Shown here piece after piece: positions 26,323 through 34,600 of a stretch of 64,000 nt of DNA. The DNA is taken from positions 3,331,001 to 3,395,000 of the forward strand of contig JADJWA010000001.1 in assembly GCA_016716605.1 (NCBI GenBank). Direction: 5' to 3'. The DNA comes from Flavobacteriales bacterium (GTDB lineage: Bacteria; Bacteroidota; Bacteroidia; Flavobacteriales_F; PHOS-HE28). Made by a program: the position numbers and the translations under genes. Every line of letters starts with the position of its first letter. The first letter of the stretch is position 1. Below the pieces are notes generated by a model, which saw only the letters and a program-made list of their open reading frames with translations, did not search any database and was not told the DNA's origin.

Positions 26323-26814
26323 ATGGAAATGGACTGGGGAACGGCCGCCTTCGGCCTTGCATTCATGCTGGCCTGCGCCTTGCCTTTCGCGCTGGACTAC
26401 CGGAGCCGAGCGCGGACAGCGAAGCGCTTGGTGGAGCCCTTGCTCCTGGCCGCGAAGCAGCACGGCTGCCAGGTGCAGCAATACGAGACCTGCAACCACG
26501 TGATCCTGGGGCTGGATGAGCGCCAGAACATCCTGTTCGGCTACCATGCGCTCCATGAGGGGGCCGCTGCTCAGCGGATCGACCTGTCGCGGGTGAGATC
26601 CTGCCGCACCGTGCAATCGACCCGCAATGAGCACGGCCCGAACGGAGGCACGCTGACCGATCGCCTGGAGCTGCTGTTCCAGTTGAAGGAAAAGGGCGGC
26701 GCCGAACTGCGGCTCGAACTGTACCGCGAAGGGGCCCAGCCGCTGAATGGCGAGCTCCAATTCGCGGACAAGTGGTCGCGCATGATCAACGACCGGTTGA
26801 AAGGCAAGCCGTGA
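26323..26814 (+). CDS. Small membrane-anchored protein of unknown function, 163 residues
   Basis: The ATG at 26323 is preceded by an A-rich stretch (AAGAACCAAGAAG) and is the first codon that places a transmembrane helix at residues ~7-24. A cytoplasmic-looking alpha/beta domain follows, with conserved-looking HVILGLDERQNILFGY, RVRSCRTVQ and LELLFQLKEKG. This pattern suggests a PH-like or DUF-type fold, but the family is not identified. A strong hairpin 6 bases after the stop ends the transcript. Function unknown. Confidence 0.65.
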   Translation: MEMDWGTAAFGLAFMLACALPFALDYRSRARTAKRLVEPLLLAAKQHGCQVQQYETCNHVILGLDERQNILFGYHALHEGAAAQRIDLSRVRSCRTVQSTRNEHGPNGGTLTDRLELLFQLKEKGGAELRLELYREGAQPLNGELQFADKWSRMINDRLKGKP

Positions 26815-26819
26815 TGCCG

Positions 26820-26848
26820 AGCGCCCTGCGGAAGGTCTGCAGGGCGCT
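26820..26848 (+). terminator. Intrinsic terminator-like hairpin
   Basis: 10-bp perfect stem (26820-26829 with 26839-26848), loop of 9. It sits directly after the stop of the membrane-anchored gene. A second GC-only hairpin (26906-26913/26926-26933) lies nearer the convergent TerC stop. Neither has a long T-run. Confidence 0.6.
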
Positions 26849-26942
26849 TGCGCTCCTCGATCAAGCCACTGGCATGGAACAAGCAATGCAATCGGCTGAG
26901 ACCGCGCGGCGCGCCCCGCTGGCCGCGCGCCGCAGCGCGACC

Positions 26943-27701
26943 TCAGCGTCGCAATCGGGTGATCATCCACGCGATCAGGATCGGCCCGATGAAGATCGCG
27001 ATGGTGAGCAGCGATACGAAGAGGTCCATGCGGTGGCTGCTCAGGAGCGCCGTTACCCAATGGCCGGGCAGGAGCTTATCCAGCACGGACAGGCCCAGCT
27101 TGAGGCCCAGGATCGCGAGCACGATGAAGGCCGCGCTCTCCAGATAGGGGAAGCGGCTCATCAGGCGCACGAAGCCTTGCGCCACGAAGCGCATGGCCAG
27201 GATGCCGATGAACACGCCCACCCAAATCAGGACGATGTTGTCGGTGAAGGCCACGGCCGCGAACACATTGTCGATGGAGAAGGCGAGGTCCATGAGCTCC
27301 ACCAGGATCACCGTGGCCCAGAACGCCCCGAACAGGCCCGAGGTGCGGCGATAGAACCAGTTGCTGCGCTTGTCGAGGAAGTCATCGCTCTTGGCCGGCG
27401 TGCGCTTCCCCTTGAACCAATTCCAGAAGATCATCAGCAGGTAGATGCCCCCCAGGGGCTTGAGCCACCAGATCTTCACCAGGAGGGAGGCGAAGAGCAG
27501 GCACAATCCGCGGAAGGCATAGGCGCCGATGATGCCGTACTTCAACGCCTTGTTGCGCTCGCGCGTGGGCAGGTCCATGACCATCGTGGCCAGCACGGCT
27601 GCATTGTCCACCGACAGCAGGCTCTCAATAAGGATCAGGTTCCCGACCGCGAGGAGGCTTCCTACGGGGTCGGCCGCGATGGCATCGAGATGCTGCATCA
27701 T
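26943..27701 (-). CDS. TerC/Alx family integral membrane protein
   Basis: 252 residues from the ATG at 27701 (a second ATG follows directly). The frame is open further upstream, but that part is arginine-rich and unlike the family. Seven or more hydrophobic segments are visible. The two TerC signatures with conserved acidic residues occur: LILIESLLSVDNAAVLA near the N-terminus and LVELMDLAFSIDNVFAA in the middle. TerC/Alx proteins are implicated in metal (manganese, calcium or tellurium-linked) homeostasis and in metalation of exported proteins. Divergent from nhaD across a 210-base gap; a manganese riboswitch (yybP-ykoY) could be expected there but I could not recognise one. Confidence 0.88.
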   Translation of the reverse strand: MMQHLDAIAADPVGSLLAVGNLILIESLLSVDNAAVLATMVMDLPTRERNKALKYGIIGAYAFRGLCLLFASLLVKIWWLKPLGGIYLLMIFWNWFKGKRTPAKSDDFLDKRSNWFYRRTSGLFGAFWATVILVELMDLAFSIDNVFAAVAFTDNIVLIWVGVFIGILAMRFVAQGFVRLMSRFPYLESAAFIVLAILGLKLGLSVLDKLLPGHWVTALLSSHRMDLFVSLLTIAIFIGPILIAWMITRLRR

Positions 27702-27911
27702 GCGGAACGGCCCGCAAACGTAGAGCGGGGACGATCCGATCGATACGGTCCGCAAGAAAGAAACCGGCGACACGATCCGTTTCGTGCCCTCGCGCTTCGC
27801 CGCGCCACGGCCGTGCATGCGCCGACTGAAGGAATGGAACCACTGAATTGACCCGAGCCGCGAACCGGCTACAAGAAGAAGCACCACCAAACCACCAACA
27901 CCCCCGACAAC

Positions 27912-29210
27912 ATGTACGCGCTAATCGCCATCGTCTTCGTGATCGGCTACCTCGCCATCGCCCTGGAGCATCCACTGAGCATCAACAAGGCCGCCACGGC
28001 CCTGGTGACCGGCGTGCTCATCTGGGTGCTCATCGTGCTGGGCCAGAGCACGCTCCTGGCCCCGGAGGCACAAGGGGCCGAGCTGATCAACCACCAGCTG
28101 CTGGAGCACCTCTCTGAGATCGCCAGCATCCTCTTCTTCCTCATGGGCGCCATGACGATCGTGGAGCTCGTGGATGCGCACGAGGGATTCCGGGTGATCA
28201 CCGACCGCATCACCGGCCAGCGGAAATCGATGCTCATCTGGGTGGTGGGAACCATCACCTTCTTCCTCAGCGCTGCGCTGGACAACATGACCACCACGAT
28301 CGTGATGTGCGCCCTGCTGCGCAAACTGGTGAAGGACAAGCAGGACCTGTGGATCCTGGCCGGCATCGTGGTGATCGCGGCCAACGCCGGCGGCGCGTGG
28401 AGCCCCATCGGCGACGTCACCACCATCATGCTGTGGATCGGCGGCCAGGTCACCGCCGCCAGCATCATGAAGATGCTCTTCGTGCCGAGCCTCGTGTGCC
28501 TGCTGCTGCCCATGCTGTGGTACACGCTCACCTTCAAAGGCAGCATCCAGCGCCCCGAGCTGGAACTGGAGCAAGGCAGCCACAAGGCCGTGCCCCGGGG
28601 CGAGCAGGTGCTCATCCTGGCCTTGGGCCTGATCGCCCTGCTGGGCGTGCCGGTCTTCAAGACGCTCACGCACCTCCCGCCCTACATGGGCATCCTGCTG
28701 GGCCTGGGCATCCTGTGGATCGTGACCGAATTGCTGCACCGCAACAAGATCGAATCCGACTCCGGGCACCTGAAGGTGACCAGCGTGCTGCGCCGCATAG
28801 ATGTGCCCAGCGTGCTCTTCTTCTTCGGGATCCTCACCGCCGTAGCCGGCCTGCAGGTAGCAGGGCACCTCACCGATACGGCGCACCTGCTGGACCAGCG
28901 CTTGGGCAGCATCTACGCCGTGAATACCGCGATCGGCCTCCTGTCCGCCATCGTGGACAACGTGCCGCTGGTGGCCGCTGCCATGGGCATGTACCCCTTG
29001 AGCCAATTCGCGCCCGACAGCGAATTCTGGTCGTTGCTCGCCCTGTGCGCCGGCACGGGCGGGAGCATCCTCATCATCGGATCCGCCTCCGGCGTAGCGG
29101 CCATGGGGATCCTCGGCATCGATTTCCTCTGGTACCTGCGCAAGGTGGCCTTCCCTGCCGCGCTCGGCTACTTCGGCGGCATCCTCGCGTTCTGGCTGCT
29201 GAATAGCTGA
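27912..29210 (+). CDS. nhaD: NhaD-type Na+/H+ antiporter
   Basis: 432 residues, twelve or so hydrophobic segments. NhaD/ion-transporter superfamily signatures: HLSEIASILFFLMGAMTIVE, FFLSAALDNMTTTIVM and AGGAWSPIGDVTTIMLW. The second half repeats the pattern with LLSAIVDNVPLVAAAMGM and GTGGSILIIGSASG. The paired DN motifs are the hallmark of this fold and of cation binding. It would expel Na+ in exchange for protons at the inner membrane. Divergent from terC and convergent with the beta-lactamase-like gene. ATG at 27912 is the only sensible start. Confidence 0.93.
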   Translation: MYALIAIVFVIGYLAIALEHPLSINKAATALVTGVLIWVLIVLGQSTLLAPEAQGAELINHQLLEHLSEIASILFFLMGAMTIVELVDAHEGFRVITDRITGQRKSMLIWVVGTITFFLSAALDNMTTTIVMCALLRKLVKDKQDLWILAGIVVIAANAGGAWSPIGDVTTIMLWIGGQVTAASIMKMLFVPSLVCLLLPMLWYTLTFKGSIQRPELELEQGSHKAVPRGEQVLILALGLIALLGVPVFKTLTHLPPYMGILLGLGILWIVTELLHRNKIESDSGHLKVTSVLRRIDVPSVLFFFGILTAVAGLQVAGHLTDTAHLLDQRLGSIYAVNTAIGLLSAIVDNVPLVAAAMGMYPLSQFAPDSEFWSLLALCAGTGGSILIIGSASGVAAMGILGIDFLWYLRKVAFPAALGYFGGILAFWLLNS

Positions 29211-29264
29211 CCGTTATCTCGCCGTCTTGCAGTCGTGTGGCTAGCGTCTCAGTCGTTGCCTGTC

Positions 29265-30179
29265 TCACGGCCACACACCTTCCTCCCTCAGGATCGCCTT
29301 CGCGATCCCGATGCGCGCCTCCGCGAAGGTGGCGTGCGCGGTATCGTCGGTGCTGATCCGATTGGCGAAGAAGCAGGGCGCGCGGTCGGGCGCATCCACC
29401 CAGCCCACGTACCAGCCGATGCTGCCGGCATCGCCCATGGCCCAGCCGGTCTTGGCGCGCATCACATGGCCCAGCGTGTCCTCCCGGACCATGATGGCCT
29501 TGGTGAGCGCATAGGTGCGCGGGCTGAAGGGCAGCTCCTCGGCGTGCACCTTCCGCAGGAAGGCGATCTGCTGGCGCGGCGTGATGCGCAGCCCTCCCCT
29601 CACCCAGCATTGGTCGAAGCCGCCCGTGGTGTCGGCGTTGCCGTAGCCCACGGTATCGAGCCATTGCTTGAAACCGGCCGGGCCGATGCGGCGCACGGTC
29701 TCGCGGTAATACCAGTACACGCTGGCATCATAGGCCTCGCGGAGCGTGAGGTCGCGGTTGGCGGCTTCGCGGCCGTAGTTGCGGCCATCCCACGCGATCA
29801 CCTGATCGGCATCGGACAGCACGCCGCTCTCCAGGCCGATGAGCGTGCCGAGGATCTTGAAGGTGCTGGCGGGCAGGGTGGCCGAGTCGCAGCGCGCGCT
29901 GTCGATGTAGAGCCAGCGGTCGTGGTGCGCATCGTAGCCGATGAAGGAGCCGGTGAGCTGCTGGTCGGTGTAGAGGTGCTTGAGCTCGTCGCGTTGCGCA
30001 TGCGTCGCCGCCGGCGCCGATAGCGACGGACCGCCGCAGCCGATCAGCCCGAGCTGGACGACCACCGCTCCTCCAAGGACCAGGATGGCCAGCCGCCCGT
30101 TGCTGCCCGCGACCGAAGGCCGGCGATTGCGGCTTGGGCCCGGATCAAGCATCTGCCTCGGCATGATCATCCGCTCCAT
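29265..30179 (-). CDS. Class D (OXA-type) beta-lactamase-like lipoprotein
   Basis: 304 residues. All class D landmarks are in order: PASTFK (nucleophile Ser105, Lys108), SVY at 153-155, YGN (179-181), the Trp-containing omega-loop region CWVRGGLRITP, and KTG (243-245). Motif II is usually S-x-V, so Tyr155 is unusual. A lipobox (GLIGC) near residue 48 suggests a lipid-anchored periplasmic enzyme; the N-terminus before it is longer than usual, and internal ATGs at 30170, 30164 or 30152 may be the real start. It begins three bases after the upstream lipoprotein stop, so the two are co-transcribed. Probably intrinsic; beta-lactam hydrolysis is likely but unproven, and a non-hydrolysing penicillin-binding homologue is possible. 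Confidence 0.88.
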   Translation of the reverse strand: MERMIMPRQMLDPGPSRNRRPSVAGSNGRLAILVLGGAVVVQLGLIGCGGPSLSAPAATHAQRDELKHLYTDQQLTGSFIGYDAHHDRWLYIDSARCDSATLPASTFKILGTLIGLESGVLSDADQVIAWDGRNYGREAANRDLTLREAYDASVYWYYRETVRRIGPAGFKQWLDTVGYGNADTTGGFDQCWVRGGLRITPRQQIAFLRKVHAEELPFSPRTYALTKAIMVREDTLGHVMRAKTGWAMGDAGSIGWYVGWVDAPDRAPCFFANRISTDDTAHATFAEARIGIAKAILREEGVWP

Positions 30180-30182
30180 GCA

Positions 30183-30989
30183 TCAAGGCATCGCCGTGCC
30201 CGCACCGTACACCGTACCCGTGCGCTTGGGGTCCTTCAGGTCGATCCAATGCACCTGGATCGCTTCGTTCTCGTCCGACCTGCCGTTCCCGTTCTCATCC
30301 ACCCGCGCGAACACGTAGAGGAGGTCGTTCGCGGGATCGTACTCCGATTTCATCACCGACGCGTTGGTGGGCACCAGCGCGCCCAGGCGCTGGCCATCGG
30401 CTCCCACATGATAGAACCGCCGCAGGTCCCTGGTGTTGATGAAGCCGTCCTTGTTGGTGTCCTCGTCGTAGCAGCTCACCATGAAGAAGCCGCGGGCCAC
30501 GGGGGCGCCGTTGAGCGTATCGCGCGAGAAGGCCGGATAGTAGAGCGTCTTGACCAGCACCGGCTTCTCGAAGAAGCGCCGCTGCGCCCCGCTGGCGATG
30601 TCGTAGTGCGCCACGTTCACCAGGTTGTAGCCGTAGGCCGCCTCGAAGCCGGGCATCAGGTGGCCGTTCCAGTTGTTCAGCAGGTCGTCGTCGCCCTCAT
30701 CGTAGCGGTAATGGAAGCTGTTCGAGCCGATGAAGCTGCGGCCATCGTCCTTGCGGCGGTTCACCTTGTAGAGCGTGACGAGCCGGATGCCGGGCATGCC
30801 CGTGAGCAGCACGTTGCTCGGCCGCGTCTCGAAGGCCAGGGAGTCCTGATCCAAGCCGCTGGCCGCTGCGGTATCGGAACCGCTTGCCACCGGACCCACT
30901 TGGAAACCCTTCTCCTCCAAGCGCGGGCCGGAGCAGGCGGCAACGAGCAAGGCGATGCCGGACAGGGCGATGAAGGCAAGTGGTTTCAT
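30183..30989 (-). CDS. Lipoprotein with EF-hand-like calcium loops
   Basis: 268 residues from ATG 30989, beginning MKPLAFIALSGIALLVAACSG with lipobox LVAAC. It contains a canonical EF-hand loop, DEDTNKDGFINTRDL, and near the C-terminus a second Asp/Asn-rich stretch, DENGNGRSDENE. Between and around them are beta-rich segments (VLLTGMPGIRLVTLYKVN, DLLYVFARVD). Probably a periplasmic or outer-membrane calcium-binding lipoprotein; substrate unknown. It is the first gene of a two-gene unit with the class D beta-lactamase-like gene downstream. Confidence 0.72.
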   Translation of the reverse strand: MKPLAFIALSGIALLVAACSGPRLEEKGFQVGPVASGSDTAAASGLDQDSLAFETRPSNVLLTGMPGIRLVTLYKVNRRKDDGRSFIGSNSFHYRYDEGDDDLLNNWNGHLMPGFEAAYGYNLVNVAHYDIASGAQRRFFEKPVLVKTLYYPAFSRDTLNGAPVARGFFMVSCYDEDTNKDGFINTRDLRRFYHVGADGQRLGALVPTNASVMKSEYDPANDLLYVFARVDENGNGRSDENEAIQVHWIDLKDPKRTGTVYGAGTAMP

Positions 30990-31036
30990 GGCGGTGGGGC
31001 GGCGGAAATGTAGGACGGCGGGGCGAGGGAGCGCTC

Positions 31037-31090
31037 CCCTACTCATCCAGCCCCAGCGTGATCTGCTTGCCGGGTTGTGACCGGTGAGCG
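31037..31090 (-). pseudogene. Decayed duplicate of the parC 3' end
   Basis: This ~54-bp stretch is nearly identical to 34599-34654, the last ~17 codons and stop of parC. It includes the codons for PGKQITLGLDE followed by TAG, and differs by a few substitutions and short indels. It lies in the gap between the EF-hand lipoprotein start and the cyclase stop, with no upstream parC-like sequence. It is therefore a small duplicated or recombined scrap. Confidence 0.75.
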
Positions 31091-31118
31091 CGTCTAGAGG
31101 TTGCCGCAATGAGCTCGA

Positions 31119-32366
31119 TCAAGCGCATGCCGCGAAATACATCTCCATCTCCCCCTTCCCCTTCGCCTGCACTTTGCCGCGCGGCGTGAAGGTGAGGCCG
31201 GGCTCATTCTTCACGAGCTGGTAGGTCGCCTCGCTGATGTTCACCTGCCCCACCTCACCGCTGCTTTCCATGCGGCTGGCGGTGTTCACCGTATCGCCCC
31301 AGATGTCGTACTGGAACTTCTTCACGCCCACGATGCCCGCCACCACCGGGCCGGTGTGGATACCCACGCGCATCTCGAAGGCATGCAGATTCTCGGACAG
31401 GCGCCGCTTCTTACGCTCCACCATGAACGCTTGCATGGCCAGCGCCGCATGGACCACCTTGGAGGGCGAGCCGATGCCCGGTTGCGGCACACCGCCCACG
31501 GCCATGTACGAATCGCCGATGGTCTTGATCTTCTCGACGCCATGGTCCGTGATGATCCGATCGAACTCCTTGAAGCAGGCGTTGATCTCGTCCACCAGCT
31601 CACGCGCGCTGAGCACTTCGGAATGGCGGGTGAAATCCTTGAAGTCGGTGAACAGGATAGTGGCCCGTTCGAAGTCCCTTGCCTCGGCTGCACCCGTTTC
31701 CTTCAGCTCCGCCGCGATGGGGCCGGGCAGGATGTTGAGCAGGAGCTGCTCCGACTTGTCCAATTCCGCATCGAGCTTCTCCTCGGTCCGGTACACCGCG
31801 AAGTTGAAATAGATGCCCCAGATGGCCAGGCAGATGAAGCCGAAGCAGATGTTCGAGATGTTCAACGCGTACAGCAGTGACGGATCGAGGCGCACCACGG
31901 GCGGAACGCCTTTCAGCACGGCCTCGATCGCCAGGTAGCCGGCGAGGCTGAAAAGGAAGAGCAAGGCCTTGATCCATGGCCGCCAGGCCGGCATGATGAA
32001 GGGGAACAGCGAGACCACGAGGATGTAGAGCTGGTACCCGGAGTCAACGCCCAACAGATGGCAGGCGTACACCTGGTGGGCGATCACCTCCCCCACACCG
32101 ATGATGGTGGGGAACATGTGGATGCCGCGCCGATTGAGGACGATGCACGCGATGAAGATGGCGACGCTCCCCAGGTTGAAATACATCAACTGCGTGACGC
32201 CGAGCACGCCAAAGAGCACCGCCCACAGCGAATGCACGAACAGGGCGAAGTTGTACGCCACGTTGCCCACCAGGTAGAAGCGGTAGTTGCGGAACGAGAT
32301 GACCGGCGGTATCTCGATGAAGTACTTGGCGATGGTCCCGGTCATGTCGGTCATCAAGCGGCTCAT
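31119..32366 (-). CDS. Membrane-bound class III adenylate cyclase
   Basis: 415 residues. The N-terminal half has about six transmembrane segments. A short coiled-coil-like linker (RTEEKLDAELDKSEQLLLNILP) leads to the catalytic domain. Metal-binding aspartates are in LFTDFKDFT and IGDSYMAVGG. The specificity Lys is in EKIKTIGD and the matching Asp in YDIWGDTVNTASRM, which also holds the transition-state Asn and Arg; Lys/Asp favours ATP over GTP. Expected to make cAMP at the membrane; the ligand for the 6TM sensor is unknown. A decayed parC fragment follows its stop. Confidence 0.92.
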   Translation of the reverse strand: MSRLMTDMTGTIAKYFIEIPPVISFRNYRFYLVGNVAYNFALFVHSLWAVLFGVLGVTQLMYFNLGSVAIFIACIVLNRRGIHMFPTIIGVGEVIAHQVYACHLLGVDSGYQLYILVVSLFPFIMPAWRPWIKALLFLFSLAGYLAIEAVLKGVPPVVRLDPSLLYALNISNICFGFICLAIWGIYFNFAVYRTEEKLDAELDKSEQLLLNILPGPIAAELKETGAAEARDFERATILFTDFKDFTRHSEVLSARELVDEINACFKEFDRIITDHGVEKIKTIGDSYMAVGGVPQPGIGSPSKVVHAALAMQAFMVERKKRRLSENLHAFEMRVGIHTGPVVAGIVGVKKFQYDIWGDTVNTASRMESSGEVGQVNISEATYQLVKNEPGLTFTPRGKVQAKGKGEMEMYFAACA

Positions 32367-32885
32367 GCCATCGAAACAGCGAACGGATCACACGGCTCCC
32401 ACGGCGCCTCATCTCCCGGCTCCATGCCCAGTAGGCGAAACGCGTGCGCCCCCCATAAGCAAGTCTATCACTTTCTCCTCATGGTCCGCCTAGCAATCGT
32501 GCAAGCAGGCGGCAGATGTTGAATTTCTCGCCTAGGTGAAGAAGCTGGGATTCTCAAACCTCCGAACCTTCAGAACGCAGGGCCCCAGAAGCGGGAGGCC
32601 TACTCAGGCTGATGGACGAGTGGTGGTGACCTTCGGCGAAGGTCCGGCAGAATTGAAAAATTCCAGCAGTTTGACCTGCACCGCGAAGGCCCTGAGAGGA
32701 AGAAGACCCAACTTACGCCGCTTGGGCAATCTTCGCCGATGCTGCAGTGTTCGAACAGCTTCCACCACAAACCGAGCAGTTTCGAGTCGGCACTCCATAA
32801 TCCTTCACTAGATGCCACGACACCCGTTATCGGCAAGACCATTTGACCGGGAGTGCATGTCAGGTCGTCTTAAGCGGGATGAAGA
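32367..32885. other. 519-bp intergenic region, no supported gene
   Basis: Several short frames overlap on both strands but none has a motif or codon bias. A 6-bp hairpin (ACCTTC/GAAGGT near 32629-32643) is the only clear structure. It may hold the promoter of the cyclase gene (leftwards) and the 3' end of the RCC1 transcript. Nothing else is visible. Confidence 0.5.
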
Positions 32886-34328
32886 CTATTCCTTCATCAG
32901 CCTCCGTGACAGCGCTTGACCGTTCGCAACCTTGATTACAAGCATGTAAACACCACTGGGCAACTCGGACAGGTCGATATCGAGCTTGGAGACAATTAAG
33001 GAGGATGAATGCACATATTGCCCTAGTGCATTCCGGATATCGCAGCCTGTGAACCTCAGCCCATCTCGGCCCTCAACAACGAATTCACCGGATGTTGGAT
33101 TAGGATATACGGCTACTGATGTATGATCATCAGACTCGTCCAAGCCAACCCATATCGAGCAAAGGCCGTTCATCTGCACGGGGGCAGGCCTGTCGGAAGT
33201 GGTGCCATCCCCAAGTTGCGCGAAGTTATTCCGTCCCCAACCCCAGACTGTTCCATCCTCCTTGACCGCATGTGTGGCGTAATTGCTTCCGGCGATGGCG
33301 ACAACATTTGTCAGTCCGCTTACTTGAACAGGAAGGTTACTGCTGAGAGATGTGGTTCCATTGCCCAATTCGCCTTCGATGTTCCTTCCCCATGACCAAA
33401 CAGTTCCATCGGTGCTCATCGCAACGGAGTGGGCGGCTGCGCCTGAGATGGCTGTGATATTCGTGAGCCCGCTGACCTGCACAGGATTCGGGTTGCAGTG
33501 GCACCCTGTGGTGATTGTTGTGCCGTCTCCCAACTGCCCCCACGCGTTCTCACCCCACGCCCATACCGTGCCATTGCCCATTAGACCCAGTGAATGCTCT
33601 GCTCCACCTGAAACTGCCACGATATCCGCGAGTCCGCCTACTTGGACGGCCAATGTTTCGCATAAGCATCCGCCAGCGGCGATAGACCCATCCCCCAATT
33701 GCCCCCATGCGTTCCAGCCCCATGCCCAGACCGTACCATCATTTCTCACGGCAAGTGTATGGTACCTCCCAGCTCCAATAGAAACCATGTTCGTTAGTCC
33801 GAGTACTTGGACAGGTGTGCTGCTGGCTACGAGTGCTCCATTACCAAGTTCGCCTCGCTCATTCCTACCCCAGGCCCAAACGGTACCGTCATGCTTCAGA
33901 GCAACGGAATGCATTCCTCCACCGGAAATCGCGACTATGCCTGAGAGGCCGCTCACCTGCACTGGTGTGCTGCTGTTCAAGGTGGTGCCATTGCCCAATT
34001 GGCCACTACTGTTCCCTCCCCACGCCCAGACGATGCTATCGCTAGTAAGTGCCAGGGAGTGACCTTCACCACCGGAGACTGCGGTAATGCCCCCAAGCGT
34101 TATCACGTCAACAGGACTCGTTTCACAAAAGCACCCGGTGGTGATTGTTTCTCCATTGCCTAACTCGCCATCGTGATTCGCCCCCCAGGTCATGGCGTAA
34201 CCGCTGCCGCACAGAGCTAGGGAATGCGAGGATCCTCCTGATATCCTCTGTGCCGTGGAATTCAGATTGAATAGGACCATGGAGATGAGGATGATGACTT
34301 TCACGTTTAGATGTATTCTCATGGTCAT
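32886..34328 (-). CDS. Secreted seven-repeat RCC1 (beta-propeller) protein with T9SS sorting domain
   Basis: 480 residues, start MTMRIHLN with a signal peptide ending near STAQ. Seven RCC1-type units follow, each with the WGxNxxGxLGxG core and about 50 residues apart (WGANHDGELGNG through WGRNNFAQLGDG). That is the number needed to close a seven-bladed propeller. Two units carry Cys pairs (GCFCE, GCLCE, GCHCN). The last ~75 residues (VYPNPTSGEF ... SGVYMLVIKVANG) are a T9SS type A sorting domain. Codon use is AT-richer than the genome average, suggesting acquisition or relaxed expression. A promoter-like element lies just upstream. Likely a surface adhesin or binding protein. Confidence 0.9.
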   Translation of the reverse strand: MTMRIHLNVKVIILISMVLFNLNSTAQRISGGSSHSLALCGSGYAMTWGANHDGELGNGETITTGCFCETSPVDVITLGGITAVSGGEGHSLALTSDSIVWAWGGNSSGQLGNGTTLNSSTPVQVSGLSGIVAISGGGMHSVALKHDGTVWAWGRNERGELGNGALVASSTPVQVLGLTNMVSIGAGRYHTLAVRNDGTVWAWGWNAWGQLGDGSIAAGGCLCETLAVQVGGLADIVAVSGGAEHSLGLMGNGTVWAWGENAWGQLGDGTTITTGCHCNPNPVQVSGLTNITAISGAAAHSVAMSTDGTVWSWGRNIEGELGNGTTSLSSNLPVQVSGLTNVVAIAGSNYATHAVKEDGTVWGWGRNNFAQLGDGTTSDRPAPVQMNGLCSIWVGLDESDDHTSVAVYPNPTSGEFVVEGRDGLRFTGCDIRNALGQYVHSSSLIVSKLDIDLSELPSGVYMLVIKVANGQALSRRLMKE

Positions 34329-34363
34329 GTAAGCGTTGATTCAACTGCCGCACGCTACGATGC

Positions 34364-34396
34364 CGAAAGTACACCTCAAAAGGGCCTTAGAACAAG
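34364..34396 (-). promoter_or_regulatory. Bacteroidota-type promoter for the RCC1 gene
   Basis: On the minus strand TACTTTCG (34364-34371) matches seven of eight positions of the TAnnTTTG -7 box. It is preceded by TTG about 20 bases upstream, in CTTG at 34393-34396. Spacing is as expected, and the site is 36 bases from the start codon. Confidence 0.45.
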
Positions 34397-34600
34397 TCTA
34401 TACGGGGACCGGCAGTTGCCCGCTTCTCGACTTGAACTACCTCATCCTGAAATGATTTCTAGTCCGTTCCCCTGACGCCTCCGCCGGTTCTCCGCCTCAG
34501 GCCCGAAAGGCCGGGACCTTGCGTGATCGGCTTCGCGCGCCGGGTCCTCTCCGGGTGACCCTGGCGAGGTTCACTTGCACCCGTGATCGAAAGGCGCCCC

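Noticed and set aside
27702..27911. Manganese (yybP-ykoY) riboswitch between terC and nhaD
   Set aside because: The conserved core could not be recognised on either strand in this 210-base gap.
32536..32811. 91-residue plus-strand frame in the cyclase-RCC1 gap
   Set aside because: Arg/Ser-rich, without bias or motif; not supported as a gene.
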